Shown piece after piece: positions 32,396 through 43,590 of a stretch of 64,000 nucleotides of DNA (within the stretch, counting starts at the first letter, position 1; every line of letters starts with the position of its first letter). Below the pieces are notes generated by a model. It saw only the letters and a program-made list of their open reading frames with translations, had not been told where the DNA came from and searched no databases. The translations under genes and the position numbers were made by a program. The DNA is from Ichthyophis bannanicus. Lineage: Eukaryota; Chordata; Amphibia; Gymnophiona; Ichthyophiidae. The stretch spans positions 909,323,309 to 909,387,308 of the forward strand of contig CM066035.1 of assembly GCA_033557465.1 (NCBI GenBank), given 5' to 3'.

Positions 32396-34033
32396 TTGGA
32401 CAAAGACATGGGACTGGATGGGATACATCTCAGGATACTGAAGGAGTTCAGAGAGGTTCTTGCAGGGCCTTTAAAGGATGTTTTTAATAGATCCTTGAAG
32501 ACGGGAGAAGTTCCTCAGGACTGGAAAAGGGCCAGTGTGGTACCTCTTCACAAAAGTGGTAATAGGGAAGAAGTGGCAAACTACAGGCCAGTAAGCCTTA
32601 CCTCAGTGGTGGGAAAAGTAATGGAGGCGCTCCTGAAAGAGAGAATAGTGGACTTTCTCAAAACCAATAGGTTGCATAATCTGAGGCGGCATGGTTTTAT
32701 CAAAGGACGATCATGCCAAACAAATCTGATTGAGTTCTTTGACTGGGTGACCAGAAAACTAGATCAAGGGCATGCAATGGATGTGATCTCCCTAGATTTT
32801 AGCAAAGACTTTGATACTGTTCCTCATAGGTGGCTTATCAATAAACTGAACAGTCTGAGGATGGGTCCCAAGGTGGTGAACTGGATCAGAAATTGGTTGA
32901 TTGACAGATGAGAGAAGGTGATGGTAAACGGAACTCACTCGGATGAAAGGAAGGTGATTAGTGGCATGCCCCAGGGATTGATTCTGGGACTGGTACTTCA
33001 ATGTATTTGTGAGTGATATTGCTGAAGGACTGAATGGAAAAGTCTGCCTTTTGCAGATGACACAAAAATTTGTAACACCGTGGACTCCCCTGAGGGAGTG
33101 GATAACGTGAGGAAAGATTGCAAAAACTGGAAGAATGGTCTAATGCTTGTCAGTTAAGATTTAATGTGAAGAAGTGCCGTGTCATGCACTTGAGATGCAG
33201 AAATCCAAGGGAATTGTTTGAGAGAGGGGGAAATAGGTTAGTGTGCACGGATCACAAGAAAGATCTCAGAGTGATTGTTTCTGAGGATCTAAAAGTGGCA
33301 AAACAGTGTGACAAGGTAGTGGCCAAAGCCAGAAGGATGCTGGGTTGCATTCAGAGATGAATTACCAGCAGAAAGGAGGAGGTACTAATGCCATTGTACA
33401 AGTCTCTGGTGAAGCCTCACTTGGAATATTGTGTTCAGTTTTGGAGACTATATCTCACAAAACATATAAAAAGATTAAAAATGTTTCAGGGGAAGGCGAC
33501 CAAAATCATTTTGAGCCTGCTCCAGAAGATGTATGAGAAGAGACCTGAAGACCTAAATATGTACACTCTGGAGGAGAGGAGGGACAGGGAAGATATGATA
33601 CAGACCTTTAAATACCGGTACTTAAATACTTAAAAAGTATTAATGAACAAACAAACCTTTTTCAAAGATGGGGAAGCTGCATGGGGGTAAGCTGAAAGAC
33701 AATGTCAGGAAATCCTTTTTCACTGAAACTGTGGTGGATTCTTGGAATGCCCTCCCGATGGAAGTGGTGGGGGCAAACACAGTGACAGAATTCAAAATGG
33801 CATGGGACAGACACAATGGATCCCTTTATAGCAACAGTATAAAATCAAAATAAACATAACTTTCTCTTAAATCTCAGCAAATAGGGGTGACCTACATGAA
33901 GTGGTGGGTACACTCCGAAACAAAGGCATGGGGAGGGGTGACCTGCACGGAGCGGCAGGTGCACCTACTCTTGCCACCTTGCTGGGTAGATTAGATGGAA
34001 CATACCAGTCTTTATCTGGCCATCATATACTAT
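32396..34033 (+). mobile_element. CR1 LINE, 5'-truncated, inserted in L1
   Basis: The frame up to 32911 has MGLDGIHLRILKE, ANYRPVSLTSVVGKVME, SLDFSKDFDTVPHRW and WIRNWL. The catalytic box and thumb follow in broken frames (33001-33853), with TGA and frameshift lesions near 32909, 32980-33050 and 33357. The 3' UTR reaches CATCATATACTAT, where a large TIR element inserted. The CR1 tail resumes at 36559-36570. Same subfamily as 3853-5565. Confidence 0.9.
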
Positions 34034-34231
34034 GAGGTATGTTTACTAAACCATCTTAACGTGCGCCCTGCGATAGTGTGCAGGCTGCCATAAAAGAAGT
34101 GGGCATTTCAGTCTTAAAGTAGCAAAATGGGATTATCGCGCGATAACGCGCGCTGCTGTGCACATTATCGGGCGAAGCGCCGCTAAGCACGTTAACGCGC
34201 GGTAATCTTAAGTAGGCGCCCAGACATGCAA

Positions 34232-34310
34232 GCATAGAAACAGAGGTGTAGCACAATGGTTAATACACTGACTGACAATGCAGGGGTCATGAGTTTGATC
34301 CCCCAGTGTG
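34232..34310 (+). repeat. tRNA-like module (type I) in copy A
   Basis: GTGTAGCACAATGGTTAATA resembles an A-box region, and GAGTTTGATCCCCC is B-box-like, spaced as in tRNA. It is on the opposite strand from what copy orientation predicts, so it may be inverted or an independent SINE head. Confidence 0.5.
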
Positions 34311-34419
34311 CCTAATGCATAAGGCTGGTTGAGGCATCAGCTTTGACATGTAAGTATTGTTTCTTGAGGCATTTTATTTGTATTTTAATTATTGCTGCCA
34401 GCAAACATACCCTCAGCAT

Positions 34420-34453
34420 ACACACCAAGCAGATAAGTCAGTGATTGGACCCC
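34420..34453 (+). repeat. A-box-like half module (type II) in copy A
   Basis: CACCAAGCAGATAAGTCAGT followed by GATTGGACCCC. The same phrase is at 62661-62698 (plus), 55351-55384 (minus) and, weaker, 42469-42495 (minus). No B-box follows. Confidence 0.5.
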
Positions 34454-35290
34454 AAAAGGGAACCCATAAATATCACATGAAAGAAATACTATATAGCACT
34501 ATGGGGGAACCTAGCCATGCCGTGGTCACTGCTCAGTCAGGGTGAGAGTGATCTCCCAGCAGGACATGCTGTGGCCACCCTGTCTGTGCAGGTGGTGGCC
34601 GGGCACCACAATGTCCCAGCCATTGCCCTGTGCAGATGCATCCTGGTCACTCCCCAGGGTGGTAAACACTGTCAGACACAAGACCTGTAGCACACTCCAC
34701 AGATATCAGAAAGGTTGCCATGATGCAGCTCAATCAGAAAATTGTGCTTAACTTCAGAATTGCTATCTGCCAGTAATCAGAGCAACCTTTTGATAGCTGT
34801 GTACCGTATTCCCAGGTTTAGGGTGGCATTGCTAAGGTATGCAAGTGCTAGTATTGGGAGATGCACGCAGGGCCCAATGTCCTGCCTCTCCAGGAGGCAT
34901 TGGATAATGGAGCCTGTGGGTGCGGGTGTGTCTGCCCCTGTTGGCTGCTGCTTTACGGCAGAGGTTCCCAACTCCAGTCCTGGTGTGCCAAACACTGTTC
35001 GGGTTTTCATGCTGTCCCTCATGAATATGCATGAGATACATCTGCATACCACGGGGGCGGCGCATAGAAATGCAGCACAGGCATCTTTATTAGAGGCAGC
35101 ATGGAACCTGAATGGTGTTTGGCCCTCCAGAACTGCATTTGGGAGACTCTGCTCTAGGTAATGTGCCTGTTTATGGTGTCTGTGCTCTGTAGGGCAAAAT
35201 GTAGGTGTTTTGGGCATGTTTACGTCATCTGCAATAAAGGTTCTGTCTGTATTAGCAGTGGGTAAAATATGGGGACTGGGTTGACAGGAA

Positions 35291-35368
35291 CCACAGCTGG
35301 GACTTGAACCTGTGATCTTCTGCCTCTGAACACACTGGTTATGTGCACTGCACCACCGTGTTGCCACA
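35291..35368 (-). repeat. tRNA-like module (type III) in copy A
   Basis: The minus strand has GTGGTGCAGTGCAC (A-box-like), then about 45 bases, then GGTTCAAGTCC (B-box, full consensus form). Conserved in all four copies of the large TIR family. Confidence 0.7.
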
Positions 35369-36558
35369 GACAGAGTGCATTCCCTGGTGATACCATGACT
35401 GTTTGTCCGGCAGGGCCTGTCTGTTGCAGTGCATGGCACCCACCTACACAGGGCTAGGCCATGGTCTGCTCTGGGCAGCTGCCACTGCCCCCCTCCACCA
35501 CCAGTACCCCTTTACCACCATGCTGACATGCCCTTCTGCTGGTGGTGCACAGTCTCAGGCCATCCAGTGTGCAGGTAGGTGGCTGCCTAAGGTGCATGTT
35601 CTGGGGTAGGGGTGCCTGCATAGACGTCCATGCTTCCCCCCCAACACTGCCTGCCAACGTTCTGTGCCCTTGGAGGTACCAGCTGGGTACTATCCCCTGT
35701 GACACTGCGATAAACACACTCGTGCCCATGTTGGGCCCTCATCAGTTGCTGTCTGGCTGCTGTACAGTTTCAGCATTCCTACGTGCCACCTAGGCATCTG
35801 CCTAGTCCGCACTGTGCCCCAGCTGCACCACAGCATGTGCCGCCTGCAGCCCTCTGCATCCCATTTTCAAGCATCTGTCCAGTTGGCCGTTCCGACATGC
35901 CCGCCCTCCTGTTGCCGCACATGTGCACTCCATATGAAACCTGCCCGATGGAGAGGAAAACCCTGCACAGCGCAATTTCACTGTGGGCTCATTCACCTTG
36001 TATGGGGACGGAGCATGGACCCTTCCAGAATTCATATCCTTTTTTTGGTGCTTTCTTGGGAGTGTTTTTTGATGTTTCCCATTAATATCACTATTGCCCA
36101 GCTTGGTTATTTTATTTTTCTATTTTCTTCTGTTCATTTCCACTGTTTATTTGCCCTTTTGTTCCGTGCACATGTATCACACTTATCACTTTTTTGTAGG
36201 TTTCCCTGCTTTTGCTGTACATTGCTGACAGAAATGGTTTCTCTTCAATTTAAATCAGCTCTAACGCCAGGGTTTCACTGGCGTTAGTTTTCAGCCTCGG
36301 ATTTCACAGCGTTATTGTGCGGGGAGCCTCTCCCCTCCCACTCTCCACCCATTGACCCCTTCTCTCCGCCCCTGGGGAGCCTTCCTCCGCCCTCCAGGAA
36401 CCTTTTTCCGCCTTCAGCGCTCATTTGCGCCGCGGGGCGCATTATCGCGCACTAAGGTACCTCTGCGCCCGATATAGCACCATTATCGAGTGATAAGGTA
36501 CCTTATCGCGCGATAACGTCACAGAGCGCACATTAAAACGGTTTAGTAAACATACCCC

Positions 36559-36570
36559 TATGTTACTATG
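36559..36570 (+). mobile_element. Tail of CR1 32396-34033
   Basis: TATGTTACTATG, the 3' terminal repeat of the CR1 interrupted by copy A. Confidence 0.7.
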
Positions 36571-36926
36571 AAGCTGCAAGGGGGTAAACAGAAAGGCAAT
36601 GTCAGGAAATATTTTTTCACTGAAAGGGTGGTGGACGCTTGGAATGCTCTCCCGATGGAAGTGGTGGGAGCAAATACAGTGACAGAATTCAAATGGCATG
36701 GGACAGATCCCTTTATAGCAACAGGATGAAATCAAAATAACCTTAACTATGTCCTATATCTCACAAATAGGGGTGACCTGTACACAGCGGTGGGACACCC
36801 CTAAACAAAAGCATGGGGGAAGGGTGACCTACATGGAGCAGCAGGTGCACCTACTCTTGCCACCTTGCTGGTCAGACTAGATGGACTATACTGGTCTTAT
36901 CTTCCATCATATACTATGTTACTATG
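36571..36926 (+). mobile_element. Second CR1 3' fragment placed on the first CR1 tail
   Basis: Repeats the CR1 ORF2 C-terminus and 3' UTR already present at 33670-34033, ending in ACTATGTTACTATG. A separate 5'-truncated CR1 therefore sits immediately after the terminal repeat of the first. Confidence 0.7.
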
Positions 36927-37168
36927 TATGTTGTTCATCAGGGAATCTATTATACTTTCCTCGACACTGTCTTGTTAAAGAATTTCCTGTTTGTAAAGGA
37001 AGGTTAGTTAATAATATTTTTCTTCTCTTGATATGCTTAAACAGCTTAGGATAATATGAGTTTAATATGTTTCTGTTTGGGTCTGTGGTTATATTGTTTT
37101 ATTGTTGTCAATTAATTGAAAACTGTCCCTTGTGATGTGGGCTTGAGTCTTTCATCATCATTTGGGTT
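36927..37168 (+). mobile_element. ORF2-less L1-type element, ORF1 end and 3' UTR
   Basis: The frame gives YVVHQGIYYTFLDTVLLKNF and ends at a stop near 37000. This fits the last residues of L1 ORF1, and noncoding AT-rich 3' UTR follows directly. No ORF2 sequence (endonuclease or RT) is found anywhere in the element. Confidence 0.65.
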
Positions 37169-37394
37169 CTTATTTATTTATTTTAACAGGCTTTTTATAT
37201 TGCTTTATCATTTTAATCAAAGCAGTTTATATTGTAACTTAAACAAGGTAACGTATATCAAACAGGGACATTGATAATTGGATTTTTCTGAGGTAATGTA
37301 GGGTTAAGAAACTTGCCCAAGGCATACAAGTGGGAATTGAACACTGGCTGTTTAGTTCCCAAGCCAGTGCTCTAACTACTAGGCGATTCCTCCA
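37169..37394 (-). mobile_element. tRNA-derived SINE in L1 3' UTR
   Basis: The minus-strand head is GAATCGCCTAGTAGTTAGAG with GTTCAATTCCC as B-box. The body is related to 1349-1633, and the tail shows on the plus strand as TTATTTATTTATTTTAAC. Confidence 0.75.
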
Positions 37395-37486
37395 CTTCTT
37401 ATAATCAGTAGTTGATGATGTGACTATCTGATTTTGTTTTTTTGTACAAAACTTGGAAATTTCAATAAAAAAAAAAAGAAAAAAGA
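37395..37486 (+). mobile_element. ORF2-less L1-type element, 3' end and poly(A)
   Basis: ACAAAACTTGGAAATTTC is followed by AATAAA and an A-rich tail (37465-37486). The 12-bp duplication AGAAGCTCTCTT (37487-37498) then closes the insertion that opened at 28998. Confidence 0.8.
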
Positions 37487-37498
37487 AGAAGCTCTCTT

Positions 37499-38197
37499 TA
37501 TCACCAGAGACACTAACTACAAACCTACCGTCCAATATAACAGTCTCAGCGGCACAACTAAAGGTGCAGTCTGAAGTGTGGTACTTAGGAGTAACCATAG
37601 ACCAACACCTAACCTTACAGTCCGCACATTAGTAACATCACAAAGATCATATACCATAAAATGAAAATAGTGCAGCACCAGTAGACTTCCAAGATTACCG
37701 CAGTTTTTCAATCTGTAGTCCTACCGCACCTCGGTTACTGTAACATTCTCTTACAAGGCCTACCAAAAGCGCACTACATCCACTGCAGTTGACTCAAAAC
37801 ACTGCTGCTCGAGCCGACCACATAACCCCAATACTCAAAAAGCTACACTGGCTGCCTGTCAAAATATAAAGTAATACTGACAACATTCAAAGTATCCCAA
37901 TGTCTTTTTTTAAATTATATATTTCAACTGTTTACAAACAGAAACAATCAAGAATGAAAATAAAATCCAGTACAAGCAAAAAAGACAAAATTTATAATAA
38001 TTTGACAGGCCCACATTTAGAAGAGACCAGTGCTTCATTGAAATAGAAAAACTCCTCACAATATTAGTACATACCCAAAAATATTATTTAGGCCTCTTGT
38101 CAGTTTACCTCAAATCATTATTACAAAAAAAGCTGAACAACAGGTCTAGAAGAGCAAACCTCCAAAACATACTAATTATACCTACCATAAACTCAAA
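37499..38197 (+). mobile_element. L2-type LINE, piece 3 (RT thumb)
   Basis: The frame gives SEVWYLGVTIDQHLTLQ (37573-37625), then a block ending in a leucine/proline-rich LLQGLPK segment, then THWLPV-type KLHWLPVK (37840-37865). A stretch at about 37903-38095 starting with a T-run looks like a further insertion. The L2 text resumes as YLKSLLQKKLNNRSRR. It stops at CTCAAA, where copy B of the large TIR family inserted. Confidence 0.8.
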
Positions 38198-39739
38198 GGG
38201 GTATGTTTACTAAGCGGCGGTAATGTAGCATTGGTAACGTTAACGCGTGGTAATGTTACCTGATGTAACAACGCGCGGTAACGTTACCGGCAGCGGTAAA
38301 TGTCCCAGAAGGTGGAGAGAAGGGGTCAATGGGCGGGGAGAAGCCCCTGCTACACTAATGCTGGAACATTAACACCAGGACTTTACCACTAGTGAAAACC
38401 TGTCGGTAAATGCACATTTGAGGGAGAGAGACCATTTCAGTGTCAGCAATGTACAGCACAGACAGGGAGCCCAAAAAGCAGTGATAGTAGTGCCCCATTT
38501 GCAGCAACAGCATAGTACCCAGGTATGAAAGGGCACTATGGTGATGGTGCAAATGGGGCAAAGGGGGCTGAAGGTGGGACATGCAGTGGGGGCAGCTTTG
38601 GCACAGGGTGGACTAAGCTGTTGCCTAGGTGGCACATAGGAACAGAGAAACTGGAAATCAGCAAGACAGTGTCTGATCAAGGTCAAACTTGCCCAGTACT
38701 CTGTGTTCCACAGTGTCCTATCCAGGGGACACGTACCCAGCAGCAGGGGCGGCCCAAGGGGTGTGCGGGGCAATGTGCGGAGACTCGGTGCGGGGCCTCA
38801 TTTGCATAAGGGACCTCATTTGCATATATATTTGCATAATGTTACCATACACTAACTTTTAGTAAACATGCCTCTTCATGAGTGTATGGATAAAGAAAGA
38901 CTAAAAGATTTCTACGTTACTATAATCCAGTGCCAAACGCCAGGCACATTAGGAACTACTACAAACATTGCCCATTTAGAACCCATAGCAAACCCGCCAT
39001 ATCCTAACAGCACTACCAGGACTCATAAAGCACCATACCCTAACTATCAAAAGGAAACATGCAAATATTAAACCAATACATTTCAGAGAACAACAATACA
39101 TGATGACCTACTGGGGAAAGAGAACAAGTGGCAATGTCAAATAGGAATTACATAAACAGAATACCTCAGCTCAGTTACACATGCAGAACATAGACCATCA
39201 CCAAACAAGGGATCACAATTTAGAAATAGGAAGACAATAATTAAACTGGAAACCCCAAAAGCCAACCTTGGAATGTACAACAACACTGTAGAAATAAAAC
39301 TATAAATTAATTTCCTCTTGTACTAAACAAAGCGCAGATGTTAATGATGCACATTTCCCAGAGCTGACATATTCCAATTAATAAATTCAAAATAAAGAGA
39401 TATTTTTCTACCTTTTGTGCATTTTTTTTCAGTTGCAATTGCTCCAGCCACTTTCTTCTGGTTTCTTCATGTCTTCTTCTAACTCTCCATCGTCTGCTGT
39501 CCATTTGTCCTTTCTTCTCTCTTCTAGTTTTTTTCCATTCTCTCTCTACATCTGCTTTAACATACTAATCTTTCTCCTTTTGATCTTTCCTCATTCCTAT
39601 TTCATCCACTCACATTTTACCCCTCCATCCTCAATCCCCACTTACTCTCCAAATATCCGGCCAATTGTAGATTTGTCTTCCCTCCCACACAAAATATTTT
39701 TCCCCTCTCCAAGCTCCATCCCATTCTAATCCTCCCCCA

Positions 39740-41050
39740 AAATTAGCTCCCTTCTAGTTCCAGCCCCACCCAGCATCCGCTCCCTTCTAGTCCCTGCATC
39801 AGTCCATTTCCAGTCCTAGCCCCCATCAGCCCATTTCCAGTCCTATCCTAGCCCCACCATCAGCCCATTTCCAGTCCTAGCTCCCCCATCGATTTCCAGT
39901 CCTATCCGAGTCCCTCCATCAGCTCATTTCCAATCCCAGCCCCCCATCAGCCCATGTCAAATCCTAGCTCCCCTCCACTCAGTCCATTTCAATCCAAGCC
40001 CCCCATGAGCCTACTTCCAGTTCTAGCCCCTCCATGAGTCCATTTCAATCCATGCCCCCACCACAGCCTATTTCCAATCTTAGCACCCCCAAAAGCCCAT
40101 TTCCAGTCCTATTCTAGCCCCTACATCAGCCCATTTCCTGTCCTACCCCCTCCCCACTCAGCCCTTTTCCAGTCCTAGCTCCCTCTCCTCACAGCCCATT
40201 TCCATTCCAAGCCCCCCTCCCCATCAGCTATTTGCAGTTCAAGCCCCCCTTCCACTCAGCCCATTTTCAGTCCTAACAGCCCCCCCAGCCTATTACAGTC
40301 CTAGCCCCCCCATAGCCCTTACCAGTCCTAAGCCCCACATCAGCCCATTACCAGTCCTAAGCCCCCCATCAACCCATTTCCAGTCCTAGCCCCCCCATAG
40401 CCCATTACTAGTCCTAACCCCCCCATCATCCCACTTCCAGTCCTAACCCCCCCAGCAGCCCATTTTTAGTCTTAGCCTCCCCATAGCCCATTACCAGTCC
40501 TAACCCCCCCCCCATCAGCCCATATACCATCCTAACCCCCCCCCCATCAGCGCATTTTAGTCTTAGCCTCCCCATAGCCCATTTCCAGTCCTATCCCCCC
40601 ATCAGCCCATTTCCAGTCCTAGCCCCCCATAGCCCATTACAAGTCCTAACCCCCCCATAGCCCATTACTAGTCCTAACCACCCATCAGCCCATTTCCAGT
40701 CCTAACCCCATCAGCCCATTTTTAGTCTTAGCCCCCCATAGCCCATTACCAGTCCTAATCCCCCATCAGCCCATTTCCAGTCTTAGCCCCCATATCAGCC
40801 TCCAGTTCTAACCCCCCATCAGCCCATTTCCAGTCTTAGCCCCCCCCATCAGCCCATTTCCAGTCCTACCCCCATCAGCTCATTTCCAGTCTTAACCCCC
40901 CATCAGCCCATTACCAGTCCTACCCCCCATTTCAAGTCCTAGCCCCCATAACCCATTACTAGTCCTAACCCCCCCCATCAGCCCACTTCCAGTCTTATCT
41001 CCCCCCCCCCATAGCCCATTACCAGTCCTAACCCCCCTCCCCCCATCAGG
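39740..41050 (+). repeat. C-rich minisatellite, about 28-30 bp unit
   Basis: Dozens of imperfect tandem copies of CCCATTTCCAGTCCTAGC followed by CCCCCCATCAG. Unit length and C-run length vary. The complementary strand has frequent runs of 4-7 G and so could form G-quadruplexes. The same array occurs inverted at 50275-51000 in the second hAT copy. Confidence 0.9.
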
Positions 41051-41059
41051 CCAAATAGA

Positions 41060-41445
41060 TTTTTAAAAAAAGCAAACCGGCTGCTGCTGCCGCTGCCGCT
41101 GCTGCCATGGCAGCGGCAGAATCAAGCGTCCCGCCGCAGGGCCCCCCCTATCCGGCAAAGCCTCACAGAAATATCAGCTTCGGATAGAGTCCCAAAGCGC
41201 GGGCTTTCAGAGCCACGAGAGTTTCCCATCAGCCCCGGCGGGCTTAACAGAGCCGCGAGAGGTCAGGGAAGCTCTTGCGGCTCTGAAAGCCTGCACTTTG
41301 GGACTCTGTCCGAAGCTGATGTTTCTGGAAGGCTTTGCCGGGTAGGGGGGGCCCCGCGGCAGGACGCTTGATTCTGCTGCTGCCACGGCGGCAGCGGCAG
41401 CGGCAGCAGCAGCCAGTTTGCTTTTTTTTTTAATCTATTTGGCCT
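41060..41445. repeat. GC-rich palindrome in hAT copy 1
   Basis: Arms of roughly 190 bp meet near 41245-41250. The outer ends are CCAAATAGATTTTT and its inverse AATCTATTTGG. The arms contain GCTGCTGCTGCCGCTG-type triplet runs and GGGCCCCCCC. The second hAT copy holds the same palindrome at 49745-50275, split by a 120-bp insertion. Confidence 0.8.
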
Positions 41446-42220
41446 GATGTAGAATGTTTTTTGCGCGGGGCCCTCTGAAACGCGGGGCCCTGTGCAAAAA
41501 ACATTCTTGCTCAATGGACGGGCCGGCCCTGCCCAGCAGGTACCCCAAACGTCACACAGGAACCACAATGCCTGTAATGGGACAAGTAGTGCATATCTGG
41601 GGACCACTCTAACAAGGGTCTACGGACCTTCCACAGGATAAGTCCCAAACTGTCCGTAAACCCAGCTAAACGAACACCCTTTACACCAGCCCCTGGTAAG
41701 GCAGTGCAGGGTGTGACCACATGTTGGCTGAAACATGTATACACCCAGTAATCCAAACTGGGTACACTGTACCCACATTACAGCCCTAGCCCTTCCACAG
41801 TCTGCTGGCATAACACAATCTATCTACATTTACCAGGTCCACCCTAGCCAATAGTTGCTAGATCACCAACCTGACACCCCCCAGCCATCTCTCCCCTATG
41901 TGGAAGGGACATAACATTGGCAGGCGGTGATGGGGGGGATGTGTGGATGTCCATGTATGCCTCCCCATCCCAGACCCCACACCCTAGGCACCTGCCTACC
42001 TGCACATTGGATGGCATGGGACTGCGCAACTACCAGCACCGACAGCATATGGGCATATCAGCATGGCAGGGGGGGGGGATGGTATTGGTGGCGGAGGGGG
42101 CAGTGGCACCTGCCTGCAGCGGACAAAGGCCATGCCCTGTTCCATTGCATGGTGTGCCGTGCAACAAACAAGGTCTGTCTGATGAAAAGCAAAGGTAGCC
42201 CCAGGAACTGCTGTGCTTCT

Positions 42221-42298
42221 GTGGCAACAGTGTGGTACAGTATACACAGCCAGCATGTTGTGAAGCAGAGGGTCACAGGTTCAAGTCCCAGCTGTGGA
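42221..42298 (+). repeat. tRNA-like module (type III) in copy B
   Basis: TGTGGTACAGTATACAC (A-box-like) and GGTTCAAGTCC (B-box, 42278-42288), with tRNA-like spacing. The same phrase CAGAGGGTCACAGG precedes the B-box in the other copies. 5' and 3' ends do not form a convincing acceptor stem. Confidence 0.7.
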
Positions 42299-42468
42299 TC
42301 TTACAGAGTATGTCCTGACATTGCAGATATATAACATCAACATGTGCAATCTCCAAAGCATGGCCCAACAGGGGTACAAACACCCACACACAGGCTCCAC
42401 TATCCAAGCTTCATGGAGCAGCAGTTATCACCAGAGCACTGCTACTAGCTCCTGCACTCCTCCCTCTG

Positions 42469-42495
42469 GAGCCTCAATCACTGAGCCACCTGATG
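42469..42495 (-). repeat. A-box-like half module (type II) in copy B
   Basis: The minus strand reads AGGTGGCTCAGTGATTGAGG, matching the type II phrase of the other copies; no B-box. Confidence 0.4.
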
Positions 42496-42774
42496 GGTAT
42501 CTGTGCCATATATCCCAATTCTGGGTGCACATAGTTCCTCTGTGAACATGCAATATAGACAGACTGACTGTCAGCAGTTAGTATGCACATGGCTGGAACA
42601 CCTGGTGGGGTACAGTCTGGCTGTGCCTTCTGCTGGTGGGTGGCAGCTGAGGTTTTTTCTAGTCTTACTGCCAGTGCCCTAGTAACAGGTACAGATCTGG
42701 TCTAACTCATGGACAACAGCCTTTGGCCAGGGGGACTGGTTTGCTTGTCCCTCCACTGCCTCAATTACAAAAAG

Positions 42775-42930
42775 GTTATCCAGGTTATCCAAGTTTTAGT
42801 ACCTGTTCTTTGTAAACACAGATCAGCCACTGCAATGTGTAAGTTTTATGTTTCATGTAAACCACACTGATGTTGAATAGCACGGTATAAAAGAGACTGT
42901 AAATAAATAAATAAATAAATAAATAAAAAA
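42775..42930 (+). mobile_element. Short L2/SINE-type tail inserted in copy B
   Basis: TGTAAACCACACTGATGTTG is followed by CACGGTATAAAAGAG and a (TAAA)n tail at 42900-42927. This is the usual 3' end of L2-type elements and their SINEs. A similar fragment is at 49976-50097. Confidence 0.65.
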
Positions 42931-43521
42931 GGTTTATTGCAGACAAGGGCCATATATTGTAAACCACTTTGACCCAGACAGAGTGGCATATTAGGCATCA
43001 CTAAATAGACCTCATGCAAGTCTAGACACCCCTCTGCCCTGATAATAGGCAGCTATGGCAGCCACATTATAACACTGGGTATGCACTATTCTGGGTGGAT
43101 CCCAGTCCATCAGGGCTAGACATAACTAGGGAATGCAGATAAATACAGGATGACCGTAGGCTTCACTGTAGAGAACACTAGTCACACACTGGTAGTGATG
43201 AGAACCTACAGTAGAACCTATCGCTAACACCACAGGTACTGCGGACCTGATGCTGTGCACCCATCCTCACCCTCAGGGTGAACACAGAACCTGTGCAGTG
43301 GCATGGTCGGTAGCTGCTCTGTGCCAGTATCACACACTGTCAGTTCTTCATACCAGACTGAGGTGCTGGAGAGGTGCATTCTCCATTTGGTGATCATCTG
43401 TAGACTGCTGTTCTGCATGTGCATTGCATCATGGGTATTGGTGGGGTAACCTATCCTGGCAGACATTTTGTGCGGTGACCTGCAGACTTTCTGTTTCCAG
43501 CCATTGCTATGCAAAGAACCA

Positions 43522-43590
43522 TGGAGGTGTAGCCTATTTGTTAGTACAATGACTCCCTAGAGACGGGTCCTGGGTTCAATTCCTCTTTGT
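43522..43590 (+). repeat. tRNA-like module (type I) in copy B
   Basis: GTAGCCTATTTGTTAGTAC (A-box-like) and GGTTCAATTCC (B-box, 43573-43583). Equivalent modules lie at 56268 (plus) and 61846-61773 (minus). Confidence 0.65.

Larger units (their letters stand above)
34034..36558 (-). mobile_element. Large TIR element, copy A (2.5 kb)
   Basis: The left end reads GAGGTATGTTTACTAAA and the right end TTTAGTAAACATACCCC, with inverted subterminal sequence. TAT at 34031-34033 and 36559-36561 is a 3-bp target duplication, and the CR1 tail reads through across the junction. The right end matches the inverted left ends of copies B and C (the phrase GGGGTCAATGGGCGGGGAG is shared), so the copy is in minus orientation relative to them. 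It lacks the GCACCTTA array. No transposase recognised; the longest frame is 220 codons without family signature. Confidence 0.8.
38744..41531 (+). mobile_element. hAT-type element, copy 1 (2.8 kb, noncoding)
   Basis: Ends CAGGGGCGGCCC and GGGCCGGCCCTG are inverted repeats. CCCAGCAG at 38736-38743 and 41532-41539 is an 8-bp duplication, diagnostic of the hAT superfamily. The interior comprises a TTTGCATA-rich left part, an open K/R-rich stretch on the minus strand (39504-39307), a 30-bp-unit minisatellite (39740-41050) and a GC-rich palindrome (41060-41445). No hAT transposase frame. The second copy lies inverted at 49661-53347. Confidence 0.88.

Noticed and set aside
32285..32911. A 208-codon open frame that looks like one long gene
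   Set aside because: It is an accidental fusion: residues before about 32395 are L1 ORF1 and residues after it are CR1 reverse transcriptase.
34777..35439. A 220-codon minus-strand frame in large TIR copy A
   Set aside because: Equivalent frames are not kept in copies B, C or D. It crosses the tRNA-like module and shows no protein family signature.
39740..41050. Regularly spaced short repeats resembling a CRISPR array
   Set aside because: Units are contiguous and imperfect with no unique spacers, lie inside a hAT transposon, and the genome is eukaryotic.
42221..42298. Functional tRNA genes in the large TIR elements and SINEs
   Set aside because: A- and B-box sequences are present, but no convincing acceptor stem or anticodon arm can be folded, so they are tRNA-like modules only.
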